A stretch of 64,000 bases of DNA from Marsupella aquatica (taxonomy: Eukaryota; Marchantiophyta). The notes under the pieces are model-generated. The model had not been told where the DNA came from, ran no database searches, and worked only from the letters and a program-made list of their open reading frames with translations. The stretch spans positions 8,060,001 to 8,124,000 of the forward strand of contig OZ316891.1 in NCBI GenBank assembly GCA_973895155.1, written 5' to 3'. The translations under genes were made by a program, and so were the position numbers. Shown here piece by piece: positions 38,313 to 47,836 of this stretch. The number at the start of each line of letters is the position of its first letter. Position 1 is the first letter of the stretch.

Positions 38313-39086
38313 GACACTTTCTGAAGCGTCTACTTTCAATTTGGCGGTTAACTCACTTCATTCTAACTAAGGACGCTTTCTGAAGCGTCCCCAGTTACAA
38401 AGCCAATAAACCTCAAGACAGCTGAGGCGTCCATGCGTGCTGCCAACCAGATGCAACCCCCTTAACCACGACGCTTTTTGCGCCGTCCTTCACCGATACC
38501 ACGGAACAGAAGACGCTTCGTGAAACGTCTATTCGAACCAGACACCGGACGCTTTAAGACGCTTTCTGAAGCGTCCGCTAACCCCAAAGTCCGATGAGAC
38601 GCTTTCTGAAGCGTCCACATGAGAAGTGATGCCTCGACTATTCGGCCGTGTTCGAAGACAAGGCAGAATCGATGCTTTCTGAAGCGTCCGCCAAGACAGA
38701 CTTCGCCGCTTTCTGAAGCGTCCCACCTGAAGGCCGGAAGACGGACGCCGCGACCAAACCCTCAAAATTCAGCCGACGCTTTCTGAAGCGTCCATAAAAG
38801 TCCTTTGTAGTTTTGGACGCTTTCTGAAGCGTCCACTATGTTCCCAACACTTAGAAAAAGTTTCAGTTTTTGCACTTTTATAACACCGTGCCACTTTTAC
38901 TGATTTATTTGAGGCACTTAGAGACCTCAGAAAAGTCTGAAACTTTACCAGCATAGAGATTATATGTAGTAGAGTACTCTAGAAAAGTCTCAGCTCATTC
39001 CGACTTTTAGTTTAGAAGTTAAAATTAGATTAACACCACTGTTTATTAGTTTTACCGGAAAGCACCGACGCTCTACAAAGCGTCCA
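38313..39086 (+). repeat. Hairpin array in the U3 of the 5' LTR
   Basis: The consensus GGACGCTTTCTGAAGCGTCC has 8-bp arms and a TCTG loop. Good or near-perfect copies lie at 38313-38330, 38371-38390, 38557-38576, 38597-38616, 38670-38689, 38705-38723, 38773-38792 and 38815-38834. Diverged ones are at 38468-38487, 38511-38530 and 39067-39086. The array lies upstream of the TATA box, so it would be present twice in the DNA as U3 but only at the 3' end of the genomic RNA. Confidence 0.9.
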
Positions 39087-39183
39087 CTAAGTCTCCAATG
39101 CATTTCTTTATTTCTTTTAGGATTGTCTTTTAGATATTTGAGGTTTGAAAAGTCATGCCTTTTCAGTTAAGGGAACCTTTACT

Positions 39184-39190
39184 TATAAAA
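39184..39190 (+). promoter_or_regulatory. TATA box of the Y 5' LTR
   Basis: TATAAAA occurs about 100 nt after the last hairpin. The identical box in the 3' LTR is at 51318-51324. Transcription would start some 25-35 nt downstream, defining the U3/R boundary; this is inference from the motif. Confidence 0.6.
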
Positions 39191-39962
39191 CCTCATGTTT
39201 TTTCCATTCGAAAGGAGGGGGGGACAATTCCAATCAGACTTCTGTTAGTTTCCCTCCTTCCATTTTAACAAGAGAAGTCTTGTATGGAAGTAAAACTTAT
39301 GTTTGAATTTATGAATTCAAGAAATTTCTTGATACTTGAATTCAGTTACAAACTTCTGTGACTTACATTGAATTCACTGCTAGGCTTGCTTGAAGGGTCA
39401 AGATTCGCTAGCTAATTCAAGAGTTGTTGTTTGATATGTGAGAAGTAAAGTTTGGTTCTCAGAGTATTCAGTACCGTTACTTTGTTTATGGAATATGATT
39501 TAGTGTTTGACAGAATTGGGTATCGCTGATGTCAAACCATGTTGCCGGCATCTTAAGTCATATCATTACATTTGTAACCAGAGCAGTACTTGTTTAGCAA
39601 ATTGGAAATTCCTTATCATGCAATTTTATTTAGTCAGGAGAGAAATTAGTGAGTTATGAGACTTGTTTTATGTCTATTCTAAGACCATAGTCCTTTTTGA
39701 AGGAGTGGCAATAGCTAATCAGAGTTTTCAGACCATAATTGACTCTCTCTTGACTCATAAGACAGAAGTTTATTTACTTTGGTGTTTTGTTTATTTGATC
39801 TTTTAGTGAGAAACAAGAAATCTATGTGCTGAGAGCTTTAGATTACTCAGAGAGATAAATTCATTCAATTCTTTCCAAATCTATTCTTAAAGGGATCGTA
39901 TTCCGAGTCTTTATGTAAAAAGTGTTCCTTTTTGTTCTTTTGGCTATACGACATATGATTTT

Positions 39963-39980
39963 TGGCGCCGCTGCCGGGGA
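39963..39980 (+). other. Primer-binding site of Y (tRNA-Asp type)
   Basis: TGGCGCCGCTGCCGGGGA begins 10 nt after the 5' LTR. It is complementary, with one mismatch, to the 3' end of plant tRNA-Asp as I recall it. This primer is used by many Tat/Athila-type elements. Confidence 0.85.
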
Positions 39981-40913
39981 ACAGTATAGAATGGATTGAT
40001 ATCAAGGCAGTGAATGCCAACCGAGGAGGTTGAATTGGTCAGAAGGAGTTACTTAATGGAAGATTCAGGACAATGGCCAATTCAGGTGCTGGAGGTTCGA
40101 CCCTTTACCCTAGCAAATGCCCCGGAAGCTTTCCGGGAGATGATGAGGGAGGAAGCCCTCCTTAATAGGAGAAGGAGAAGGAAGGAAATTAAGGCCAAAA
40201 AGGATAGCCTCAAGGGTGCTTGATTTCCATGTGAAGAAAGAGATTTCTGTGTGTAGGAATCGAGATTAAGATAATCAGTGGATTATAGGCGAAGTTTGGA
40301 AAGAGTTTTACCCTTTTTATTGAAGAGATCAATTTGTTTAGGATAAGTGTTAGAGCCAATGCTAAAAATTATTGAGATACTTAGGCTGTAAGCCAACCTT
40401 AGGGGTGGAGGATTCTTGAAGAATGCCCCCACCCATTAGATCATTAGGCTCCCTACGAGTTAGGAATTTGCATAATCAATATGTGCAAACATGGGTGTTA
40501 AGTGTGAGGGGTAGAAGGGGAGTTCATTGGCTGTCCATAATATGGTGGGAAGGTTTGAATTTGCATTTGGTAATGCTGAGATTAAATGGTAGGATTACTC
40601 AGGAGAGATATACTGTAATTTCTATTTCAGAATTGGCTGGTACAATGCTTCAAGGTGAAATGGGGCCCAATAGGAGGATGAGATAGGAAGTGCTGCGGTA
40701 AACCTAGCCAAAGAAGGATATGAAGAGGAGTCAGGAGAAGATCTCCAAGGCATTGAATGGGTTTCCAGACACTTTGGATTCCCAAGAGTTGAATGGACAT
40801 ACCTGTTCGAATCCCTCGACACAAGGTGCAAGAGGCATGCCCCTTGGGAAAAGCCAAGGTGACCGCTTCCATCTGTAGTGGGTGTTTTCTCAAAATTTGA
40901 GTGGCATTGAAAG
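39981..40913 (+). other. Leader of Y, short frames of unknown role
   Basis: A 69-codon frame (40014-40223) starts 34 nt after the primer site and ends in an arginine/lysine-rich stretch (NRRRRRKEIKAKKD). A second frame of 87 codons (40423-40686) has no recognisable similarity. The leader would also carry the packaging signal. I cannot say whether either peptide is made. Confidence 0.4.
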
Positions 40914-41267
40914 ATGCTTGTAATCAAAGCTACCATGCATCCCTCCAATGTGTTCACAAGAGCCATCCAAAGTTCTTTTGAATCTCAGGTGAGATTGGCA
41001 GGATATCTGATTAAGGAAGTTTCAATAGACAGGGGCTCTCGAATTAATTTGCTTTCTATTCGTTTGGCTCAGAATCTGGCTCTCGCACCAATTTTACCAA
41101 CTTACACACAGTTCTGGATCAATGGCCAATTGATTAAACCTGTGGGGGAGATGAGGGTAGTACCTATTCAAATTGGTGATCGCCTGTACCACCTGGATTT
41201 CTTCATAATGGGGCCTCATGAATCACATCTTCCTTCAATACTTCTGAGTACGACCTGGATTCAGTAA
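40914..41267 (+). pseudogene. Retropepsin-like frame upstream of gag in Y
   Basis: The 117-codon frame contains LIKEVSIDRGSRINLLSIRL, then WINGQLIKPVGEMRVVPIQI, GDRLYHLDFFIM and SILLSTTWIQ. This follows the retropepsin layout seen in the normal Y protease at 43575 (RRVPVDGGSSVNLM, then ADQSRVVPAGKL, then FPVLLGRPWL). The catalytic DGG/DTG triplet is replaced by DRG. It is in the same register as gag but separated from it by stops. It seems to be an extra, probably inactive, protease-type domain. An independent origin from the main protease is likely, since the sequences differ widely. Confidence 0.6.
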
Positions 41268-41321
41268 TGTAGCAAGACAATTAACTGGGGAGAGAAGTTT
41301 TACTATTGCTAAGAATGAGGT

Positions 41322-43490
41322 ATGTCGGAGGAAGCTCGCCAAATAAAAAAGAAATGGAGGAAAGCTTCTTATAAATCAGAATCCTCGAGCAAGGCAGTGG
41401 AGCCTCGAGACCTCCTGTCTGAGTTTCAAGCATCAGAATTCCCTTTACCGGGAAGTGTGACAAGGAAGGTAACCTCCATTCAGACTAGGGTAACCCAAGG
41501 GACTCTGGAAAATCCTGCACCCAGTAGACCCTTATATGTGAATTTGCGATCCGGACCCAAGTTGATTGGTCCACCACAGCATTCAAGGAAACCATCAGAT
41601 GTCGAAGGGATTTTACAACAGAATCCAACTCTAGAAGAACTTGAAGGCTTCACAGCATTTAATTCATTAGAAGGGTCGTCTTCAGGCGAGAAGAGCTCCG
41701 GCAGTAGTTCAGAATCTAGTAGTTCTATTGTATTAAGTCCTCAAACTTGGACTAATCCGTTTGCCATCCGATCTGCCTTACCCATCCCTAATCTAAGTCC
41801 TACTATAATGGCTCGTAACAATGTGAGATATGATAGATTCTTTGGATCATCTAAAGAGGATGCAGAAGTCTATTTGAAGGAATTTGAAGCTGCTGCAGCT
41901 TCAAATGGACAAAGCCAAGATGCGGAAAAGGCTAATTTATTTGGTGGACTGATGAAGAAGAGAGCTCAAAAGTGGTATGATCGCTTTCCAAATAAACATG
42001 ACTGGGGTAAGTTGAAGGTTGCCTTCTTGGCTAAGTACAAAGAGGAGGGGTCTGCCGCTCGAACTTTTGCTAGGATCTCTCATTTACACATGAAGAAACA
42101 TGGGTCTGTGAGGAAATATGCGGATAAACTGTTGGATTTGGTGGACCAATATAATCCAGCCACATCTAAGTCTACTGTGAAGGATTGGTTTATCAACGGA
42201 TTGCCGTCACGAATTGCTCGATATGTCAGGCGTGAAGGTGGTACTACTTTGGAGGAAGTTCAGGAATCAGCACAGAAGTATGTGGATTCTGAAATTTCTG
42301 AGAAAAAGCGAGTGAGGAAAGACTTGAAGAAAGATAAGAGGAAAAAGAAGAAAAAATCAAAGTCTAAATCTGATTCGGAGAAGGACGATAGTGACAGCAG
42401 CAGTAGTGAAGACGATGAGAGTACGGATTCAAGCACTAGTGCGAGCGCTAGCTCTAGTTCTAGTTCAGATTCGGAACAGCCCGCCTCCAAAAAGAAGAAG
42501 TCAACCTCGAAGGTAGAGCCTAAGACTTCTACTCAGAAAAAAATGGATCGCATGATGGAGGAAATAACCGGGAAGCTATCTAAGCTGAATGTACATATTG
42601 CTACGGTGAAACCTGTGCGAAGATTACCACCAACCATGAGGACAAACGTGTGGTGTACCCATTGTAATCAGCAAGGGCACTATCCGACGGAGTGCCCAAA
42701 TTGGCGTATGGCAATAAATTACTTGGAAGGACCGGAGGAGGTAGAAGATTACGAATACGAGCCGGCATATGCAGTTCAGGCAACACCAGGAGGTCAGTAT
42801 TTCCCACCTGCCCCTCCACCAATGAATAATTGGGTACCGCCAAAACCTGCCTTCAACAGACCTGTTCCCAGGCCGCCTATGGGACCTCCAGGAGGATACC
42901 CCCCTAGAGGAGCTCCACGGCAGAAAGGATCCTGTTGGAATTGCGGTCAGCCGGACCACTACTCACCGCAATGTCCTTATCCGAAGAGAGAAGAGGGATA
43001 CACCCCTATATGTGGAAATTGTGGCAAGGAAGGGCACTTGCCTGTGGAATGTCCAAATCCGCCTAAAACAAAAATGATGGTTCGCTTTGCTCAAGAGCCT
43101 GTCAAGGAGACAATCAGACCAGAGGCTAAAGTGAGGATGGTGTACTCTGAAGAGGCTGAGCATTGTGGAATGATCCACCATGGGGATGTGAACAGAGTGG
43201 AAGTGACAGGCCACTCCACGTTTGCTCAACCACTGGCCGGAATTGTTCCTAATGTGTTAGTGGATCACTTGGTGAAGCCAGGGGTGGTGGGCATGCCTAA
43301 TGCTCGAGTTCAGGATCGGGATAAAGTTCTAACGGATACCTATGCAACTACTCGTTCCAAGCGGAAAGAGGAGAAACGAGCAGTAGCGAAGCACCAAAAG
43401 AAGGGACCTAAGCCGAAGGTACGAGCTCCATTTGAGGAAGGCCTACCCAAGGATCAGGACCCAGCTTATGATCGCTATGATCCCAAATAG
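41322..43490 (+). CDS. gag: Y gag with three zinc knuckles
   Basis: The frame has 722 codons. The capsid-type region spans about residues 165-330 (RYDRFFGSSKEDAEVYLKEF, KKRAQKWYDRF, DWFINGLPSRIARYV). A lysine-rich then serine/acid-rich segment follows (about 335-400), then three C-x2-C-x4-H-x4-C knuckles: CTHCNQQGHYPTEC, CWNCGQPDHYSPQC and CGNCGKEGHLPVEC. A proline-rich linker lies between the first and second. It ends at a TAG after YDPK; the frame goes on directly into protease. The aligned X-prime sequence reads PKLFYP across this point, so the TAG looks like a mutation and not a conserved recoding site. Confidence 0.92.
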   Translation: MSEEARQIKKKWRKASYKSESSSKAVEPRDLLSEFQASEFPLPGSVTRKVTSIQTRVTQGTLENPAPSRPLYVNLRSGPKLIGPPQHSRKPSDVEGILQQNPTLEELEGFTAFNSLEGSSSGEKSSGSSSESSSSIVLSPQTWTNPFAIRSALPIPNLSPTIMARNNVRYDRFFGSSKEDAEVYLKEFEAAAASNGQSQDAEKANLFGGLMKKRAQKWYDRFPNKHDWGKLKVAFLAKYKEEGSAARTFARISHLHMKKHGSVRKYADKLLDLVDQYNPATSKSTVKDWFINGLPSRIARYVRREGGTTLEEVQESAQKYVDSEISEKKRVRKDLKKDKRKKKKKSKSKSDSEKDDSDSSSSEDDESTDSSTSASASSSSSSDSEQPASKKKKSTSKVEPKTSTQKKMDRMMEEITGKLSKLNVHIATVKPVRRLPPTMRTNVWCTHCNQQGHYPTECPNWRMAINYLEGPEEVEDYEYEPAYAVQATPGGQYFPPAPPPMNNWVPPKPAFNRPVPRPPMGPPGGYPPRGAPRQKGSCWNCGQPDHYSPQCPYPKREEGYTPICGNCGKEGHLPVECPNPPKTKMMVRFAQEPVKETIRPEAKVRMVYSEEAEHCGMIHHGDVNRVEVTGHSTFAQPLAGIVPNVLVDHLVKPGVVGMPNARVQDRDKVLTDTYATTRSKRKEEKRAVAKHQKKGPKPKVRAPFEEGLPKDQDPAYDRYDPK

Positions 43491-44330
43491 TTTTTACCTG
43501 ACATTTCTTCAGAAGTAAAAGCTCAATTAGAGGAACTAGTTAAAGATCACACCTCGCATTCAATTCAGAAGCCAGTGGTGAAGGAGCCCGAACGACCTGT
43601 GTTAAAGCAACAGGGATATGATATTGTAGAAGACGTGAAGGGCCATCTTGCTCATATCACCATTGGTGAGTTGTTGCAAGACAACCCGGTTTATAGACGC
43701 CAATTGAGAGGATTGTTGGCAGGAAAGCGAAGGCAGCGTAAGTTGCCAGAGGTGGATGTATTACGTTTGGAATGGGAGGATAAGGGACCACCAGAGCTGG
43801 ACGTACAAATTCAAGGATGTGTTGTGAGGAGAGTACCAGTGGATGGTGGTTCCAGCGTCAACCTCATGACTCAGCAAACTGCATTTAATCTTGGATTTAC
43901 TAAGTTTGAACCAACACCCAAGATCCTGCGGATGGCGGACCAATCTCGAGTTGTTCCCGCGGGAAAATTAAGTAAGGTAGATACTCTGATTGCTGGTGTT
44001 CCATTTACTTTGGAATATGTGATAATAAGTCCAGAGGTACCTTCCAGCTTTCCAGTCTTGTTAGGCCGCCCTTGGTTGTATAAAGCCCAAGTGCAGGTAA
44101 ATTGGAAAGCTCAAGAGATGTCTTTTGGTAAACCCAAGGTGGTGGTGAGTTGGGCTACTGAGGATCATAAGGGCGAGACGCAAACTGACGACGGGTATAC
44201 GTCAGACTTTTCGGATTCCAACCTGATTTTGGAGCCATTGGAGTTTGAGTTGGAGGAGGTACGCTATTTGGAGGTTTACCTATCTGATCCAGTTGTGGAG
44301 ACTGGATTAGCTTCTGAGGACCCTTTTTGA
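43491..44330 (+). CDS. Y aspartic protease
   Basis: The frame is continuous with gag after its TAG; the first ATG is at 43575. The retropepsin core VPVDGGSSVNLM is present, followed by ILRMADQSRVVPAGKL and FPVLLGRPWLYKAQVQVNWK. Its close similarity to the X-prime protease supports the call. It stops at a TGA (44328-44330), still in register with the downstream reverse transcriptase, so gag, protease and the start of pol share one frame. Confidence 0.88.
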   Translation, partial: FLPDISSEVKAQLEELVKDHTSHSIQKPVVKEPERPVLKQQGYDIVEDVKGHLAHITIGELLQDNPVYRRQLRGLLAGKRRQRKLPEVDVLRLEWEDKGPPELDVQIQGCVVRRVPVDGGSSVNLMTQQTAFNLGFTKFEPTPKILRMADQSRVVPAGKLSKVDTLIAGVPFTLEYVIISPEVPSSFPVLLGRPWLYKAQVQVNWKAQEMSFGKPKVVVSWATEDHKGETQTDDGYTSDFSDSNLILEPLEFELEEVRYLEVYLSDPVVETGLASEDPF

Positions 44331-44408
44331 CAATTTCCACCGGAAGGGGAGAAAGCAAACTTACAAGGAGTCGGCCATGATACAGGGAAACAATTCTCAG
44401 ATCAGCAA

Positions 44409-47336
44409 ATGCATGGCGTATCCTCCGGTAATGGAAAACACCCTCCCTCTCCGGAAATCAGTGAGTCTGATGTTGGTGATTTGGAGCTTAGGCCAGCAGG
44501 CCTAACGGATGGTATAGTGGACCCTAAGGCTTGTCAAAAAATTGAGATTGAACCTGGCAAGTTCCTTAATATAGGAAAGCATATCCAGGGTGAGTTGCGG
44601 GACTTGTACATTAAGTTGTTGACCCAGTACAAGGATGTTTTTGCATGGAGTCATTCAGATTTGAAGGGCATCCACCCTCATCTGGGAGAGCATCAGATAG
44701 ACTTGATGGAAGGGGCAGTGCCAGTCCGTCAAAGGCAGTACCGTTTGAACCCCAAGTACTCTGTCCTTGTGAAGGAGGAGCTGGATAAGTTGACTGCTGC
44801 TGGTTTCATCTACCCCGTCTTGAGTAGTGAATGGGTATCCCCCATTGTCATTGTACCCAAGAAGGCGGGACCTGATGGAAAGACAAAAATCCGCGTGTGT
44901 TAGGACTATCGGAAATTGAATGCAGCCACCAAGAAGGACCATTATCCCTTACCCTTCATAGATTTAGTGCTTGATCAGGTCGCATTGCATGAGTTGTATA
45001 CTTTTCTGGATGGATACTCTGGGTACAACCAGGTTTCCATTCGAAAGGAGGATCGGGACAAGACCACGTTCACAACGGATTGGGGTACATATGCGTATGC
45101 AATGATGCCATTTGGGTTGTGTAATGCCCAGGCACTTTTCAGCGTATCATGATGATTATTTTTCAGGAGTACCTTCGGCACTTCATGGAGATCTTCATCG
45201 ATGATTTCTGTGTGTATGGATCGGCGGCTGACCATTTAATGCACCTCGATAAGACTTTCCAGAAGTGTCGGGAAGCTCAATTGTGCTTACACCCCGAGAA
45301 GTGCTTCATCGGAATGCAGGAAGGTATCTTGCTCGGCCATGTCATTTCTCAGCGTGGCATAGAGGTGGACAAAGAAAAGGTCCGGGTGATCGTGGAACTT
45401 CAACCTCCGACGGATTTGAAGCAACTCCGTGCCTTCTTAGGGCATGTCGGGTATTATCGCAGATTCATTCATAAACATGCCGATATTGCTATGCCTCTGA
45501 CCAAATTGCTCAAACAAAATGAACCTTATGTTTGGAATGAAGAAAGACAGCAAGCTTTTCAAACACTAAAGGACCGCCTTGTGACTGCGCCCATTCTCTC
45601 CCCACCAGATTGGAGTAGGAAGTTTCATGTTTTCATTGACTCATCTGCCTTCTGCATCGGAGCTAACTTGAGTCAAAAGGATGATGACAAGGGATCATCC
45701 CATTTATTATGCCAGTAGGCAGATGAGTGCTGCTGAGAAAAACTATACAGTTACCGAAAGAGAAGCCTTAGCCATTGTTTTTGCCTGCAAAAAGTTTCGT
45801 CATTATTTTCTTGGATATCAGATCATCTTTCACACGGACCATCATTCTTTGAAATACCTGGTTAATCAAGTTGACCTGTCGGGGAGGGTGGCTAGATGGG
45901 TCCTCCTGCTTCAGGAATTTGATTACGAGGTGCAAGTCTGTCCAGGGAAACACCATGAGAATGCCGACTTCTTGTCTAGACTTCCAGGTACAGAGAATGA
46001 CCACAACCTGTCTGACGACTTTCCGGATGAGCACCTTTGGCACATTGAAGGCGAGTCCTCGAAATATTTTGATATTGTGAAGATGTTGCTGTATGGGGTC
46101 TTTCCAGAAGGACTTAATGCTGAAGAGAGGGTTGTTTTTGCACATAAGGTAGGTCCTTATACAATTATCAAAGGCACCTTATTTAAGCAAGGCCCTGATC
46201 AAAGATTACGGCGTTGCCTTGAGATGAGAGAAATTCCACAGGTAATTGCAGCCTTACATTCTGGTGAGACAGGCGGACACTATGCAGTTACCACCACTGT
46301 TAAGAAAATTCAAGATGCCGGATATTGGTGGCCCACAATGCACAAGGACACCTACAATTTTATTAAAACCTGTGATCCATGCCAACGAGTAGGCAAACCC
46401 ACTGCATCTTCTAAATGGCCACTCACTCCCATCCTTCCTTTGGCCCCCTTTGAGAAATGGGGTATTGATTTTGTAGGCCCAATTTCACCAGCCGCTAGGA
46501 AAAGTTGTAGCAAATACATTATTCTGGCCACTGATTATGCCACCAAATGGGTGGAGGCTAAAGCCACTCGCAAGAATGATGCTACAACAGCGGCTGCATT
46601 TCTCTTTGAGCATATTATTACTCGGTTCGGGTGTCCTTTGGAGTTGGTCAGCGATAGGGGTCTACATTTTCTTAACTCAACTATTGAGTTAATTACTGAC
46701 ATATATCTTATCAAGCATCGCAAAACTACTCCTTACAACCCCCAAGCTAATGGCTTAACGGAGAGAGCTAATGGCATTATGGGCAAGATTCTGAATAAGA
46801 TGGTGGAATCTCACAAGACTGACTGGGATGTAAAATTGCACTCTGCGCTTTGGGCTTACCGTACTGCTGAAAAGATTACCACCCTTAGAACCCCATTTTA
46901 TTTAACTTATGGGGTTGATAGTATTATCCCTATTGAGTTTTCCATTCCTACTGAGCGCTTACTTATTCCTGAGAGATTCACCCCTGAAGCAAGTATCGAG
47001 AGTCGGTTTGTTGATATTATGAAATTAGAAGAAAATAGACTTTTAGCCTTAGAACATACTGCTGTAGTCCAAGCAAACCGGAAACACTCTTATGATAAAA
47101 AGCTTAAACAGGTTAAGCTAGCTAATAATGATTTAGTGTTAGTTTTTGATTCCCGCTACATGCTTTTTCCGGGTAAATTACATACCCATTGGATCGGCCC
47201 TTATCGAATTGAGAACATATGGCCTAATGGTTCTGTATCCTTAACCACTTTAGATGGATCCCCCTTAGACACTAGAATTAATGGCTTTAGATTAAAGCCC
47301 TATCACTTCTATTCCGTGCATGAGGACATGTCGTAG
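44409..47336 (+). pseudogene. pol: Y pol: reverse transcriptase, RNase H, integrase, with stop and frame shifts
   Basis: The reverse transcriptase begins in the protease frame, meets a TAG at 44900-44902 (CQDYRKLN expected, so CAG to TAG), and shifts frame near 45130 and again near 45700. Visible are SPIVIVPKKAG, DGYSGYNQV, the FIDDF active site (about 45190-45210), RNase H (FHVFIDSSAFCIGA, TEREALAI, HTDHHSLKYL), and the integrase zinc site (HSGETGGHYAV...CDPC). The integrase core follows, with GIDFVGP, LVSDRGLHF and GLTERANG. There is no chromodomain. From 45681 the frame is open to 47336. This copy cannot produce active reverse transcriptase without trans help. Confidence 0.92.
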
Positions 47337-47351
47337 TTTGAGTGGAGGGCT
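47337..47351 (+). other. Internal copy of the polypurine-tract motif
   Basis: TTTGAGTGGAGGGCT follows the pol stop directly and is identical to the sequence just before the 3' LTR (50355-50369). In an element without ORF3, this would be exactly where the PPT is expected. Confidence 0.75.
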
Positions 47352-47449
47352 GGGATAGGTATATTTCATATCTGTAAGAAATACTAGTATGGAAGGGCTT
47401 AGAATAGTAGATTAAAAGATTATGTTTGGAAAATTTTTCAAAAAAATTT

Positions 47450-47641
47450 TGAGACGCTTTCTGAAGCGTCCAGCATTGTGGACTGATTTCGCGAAGCGGG
47501 ACCGATGGGACGCTTTCTGAGGCGTCCGCTCCACGACCAGTAGACGACGCTTTCTGAAGCGTCCAGGAGATGCACTTTGGAGGCGTCAACTTGCTGACTC
47601 AGGATTTCCGTCCGGATTTGGGCCGCTTTCTGAAGCGTCCA
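47450..47641 (+). repeat. Internal hairpin cluster between pol and ORF3
   Basis: Four copies of the LTR hairpin motif occur at about 47452-47471, 47508-47527, 47545-47564 and 47622-47641, with TTTCTGAAGCGTCC or a one-base variant in each. The first lies about 100 nt after the internal PPT. In the LTR the first hairpin lies about 78 nt after the PPT. The flanking bases are not alignable to the LTR by eye. Confidence 0.88.
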
Positions 47642-47836
47642 GCACAAGTTGAAATTTTGGAATGATCTCAAGTACGGCGAGGGATTGTGACGTCTAATGG
47701 GTCGAAGAAGAGAAACGACGAGTGGTTTTTGAAACCAAGTTTAGTAGCGCTCATTACCGATGATTGATATAGAGGAGGTGGCGACCCTGATTGAGGGAAG
47801 AGTGGAGCTGCGCCAGAAGAGATTGCAGACTGAGCG

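Larger units (their letters stand above)
38237..39953 (+). repeat. 5' LTR of Y
   Basis: The LTR is 1717 nt and runs from TGTGGAAAGG to CTATACGACA. It has a hairpin array in the U3 part (38313-39086), a TATAAAA box at 39184-39190, and a long R/U5 part after it. It is 99.2 percent identical to the 3' LTR (13 differences by my count, 11 of them transitions). Confidence 0.97.

Noticed and set aside
38237-39086. Hairpin array considered as a CRISPR array
   Set aside because: The repeats are irregularly spaced, lie inside both LTRs of a eukaryotic retrotransposon and have no cas genes nearby.
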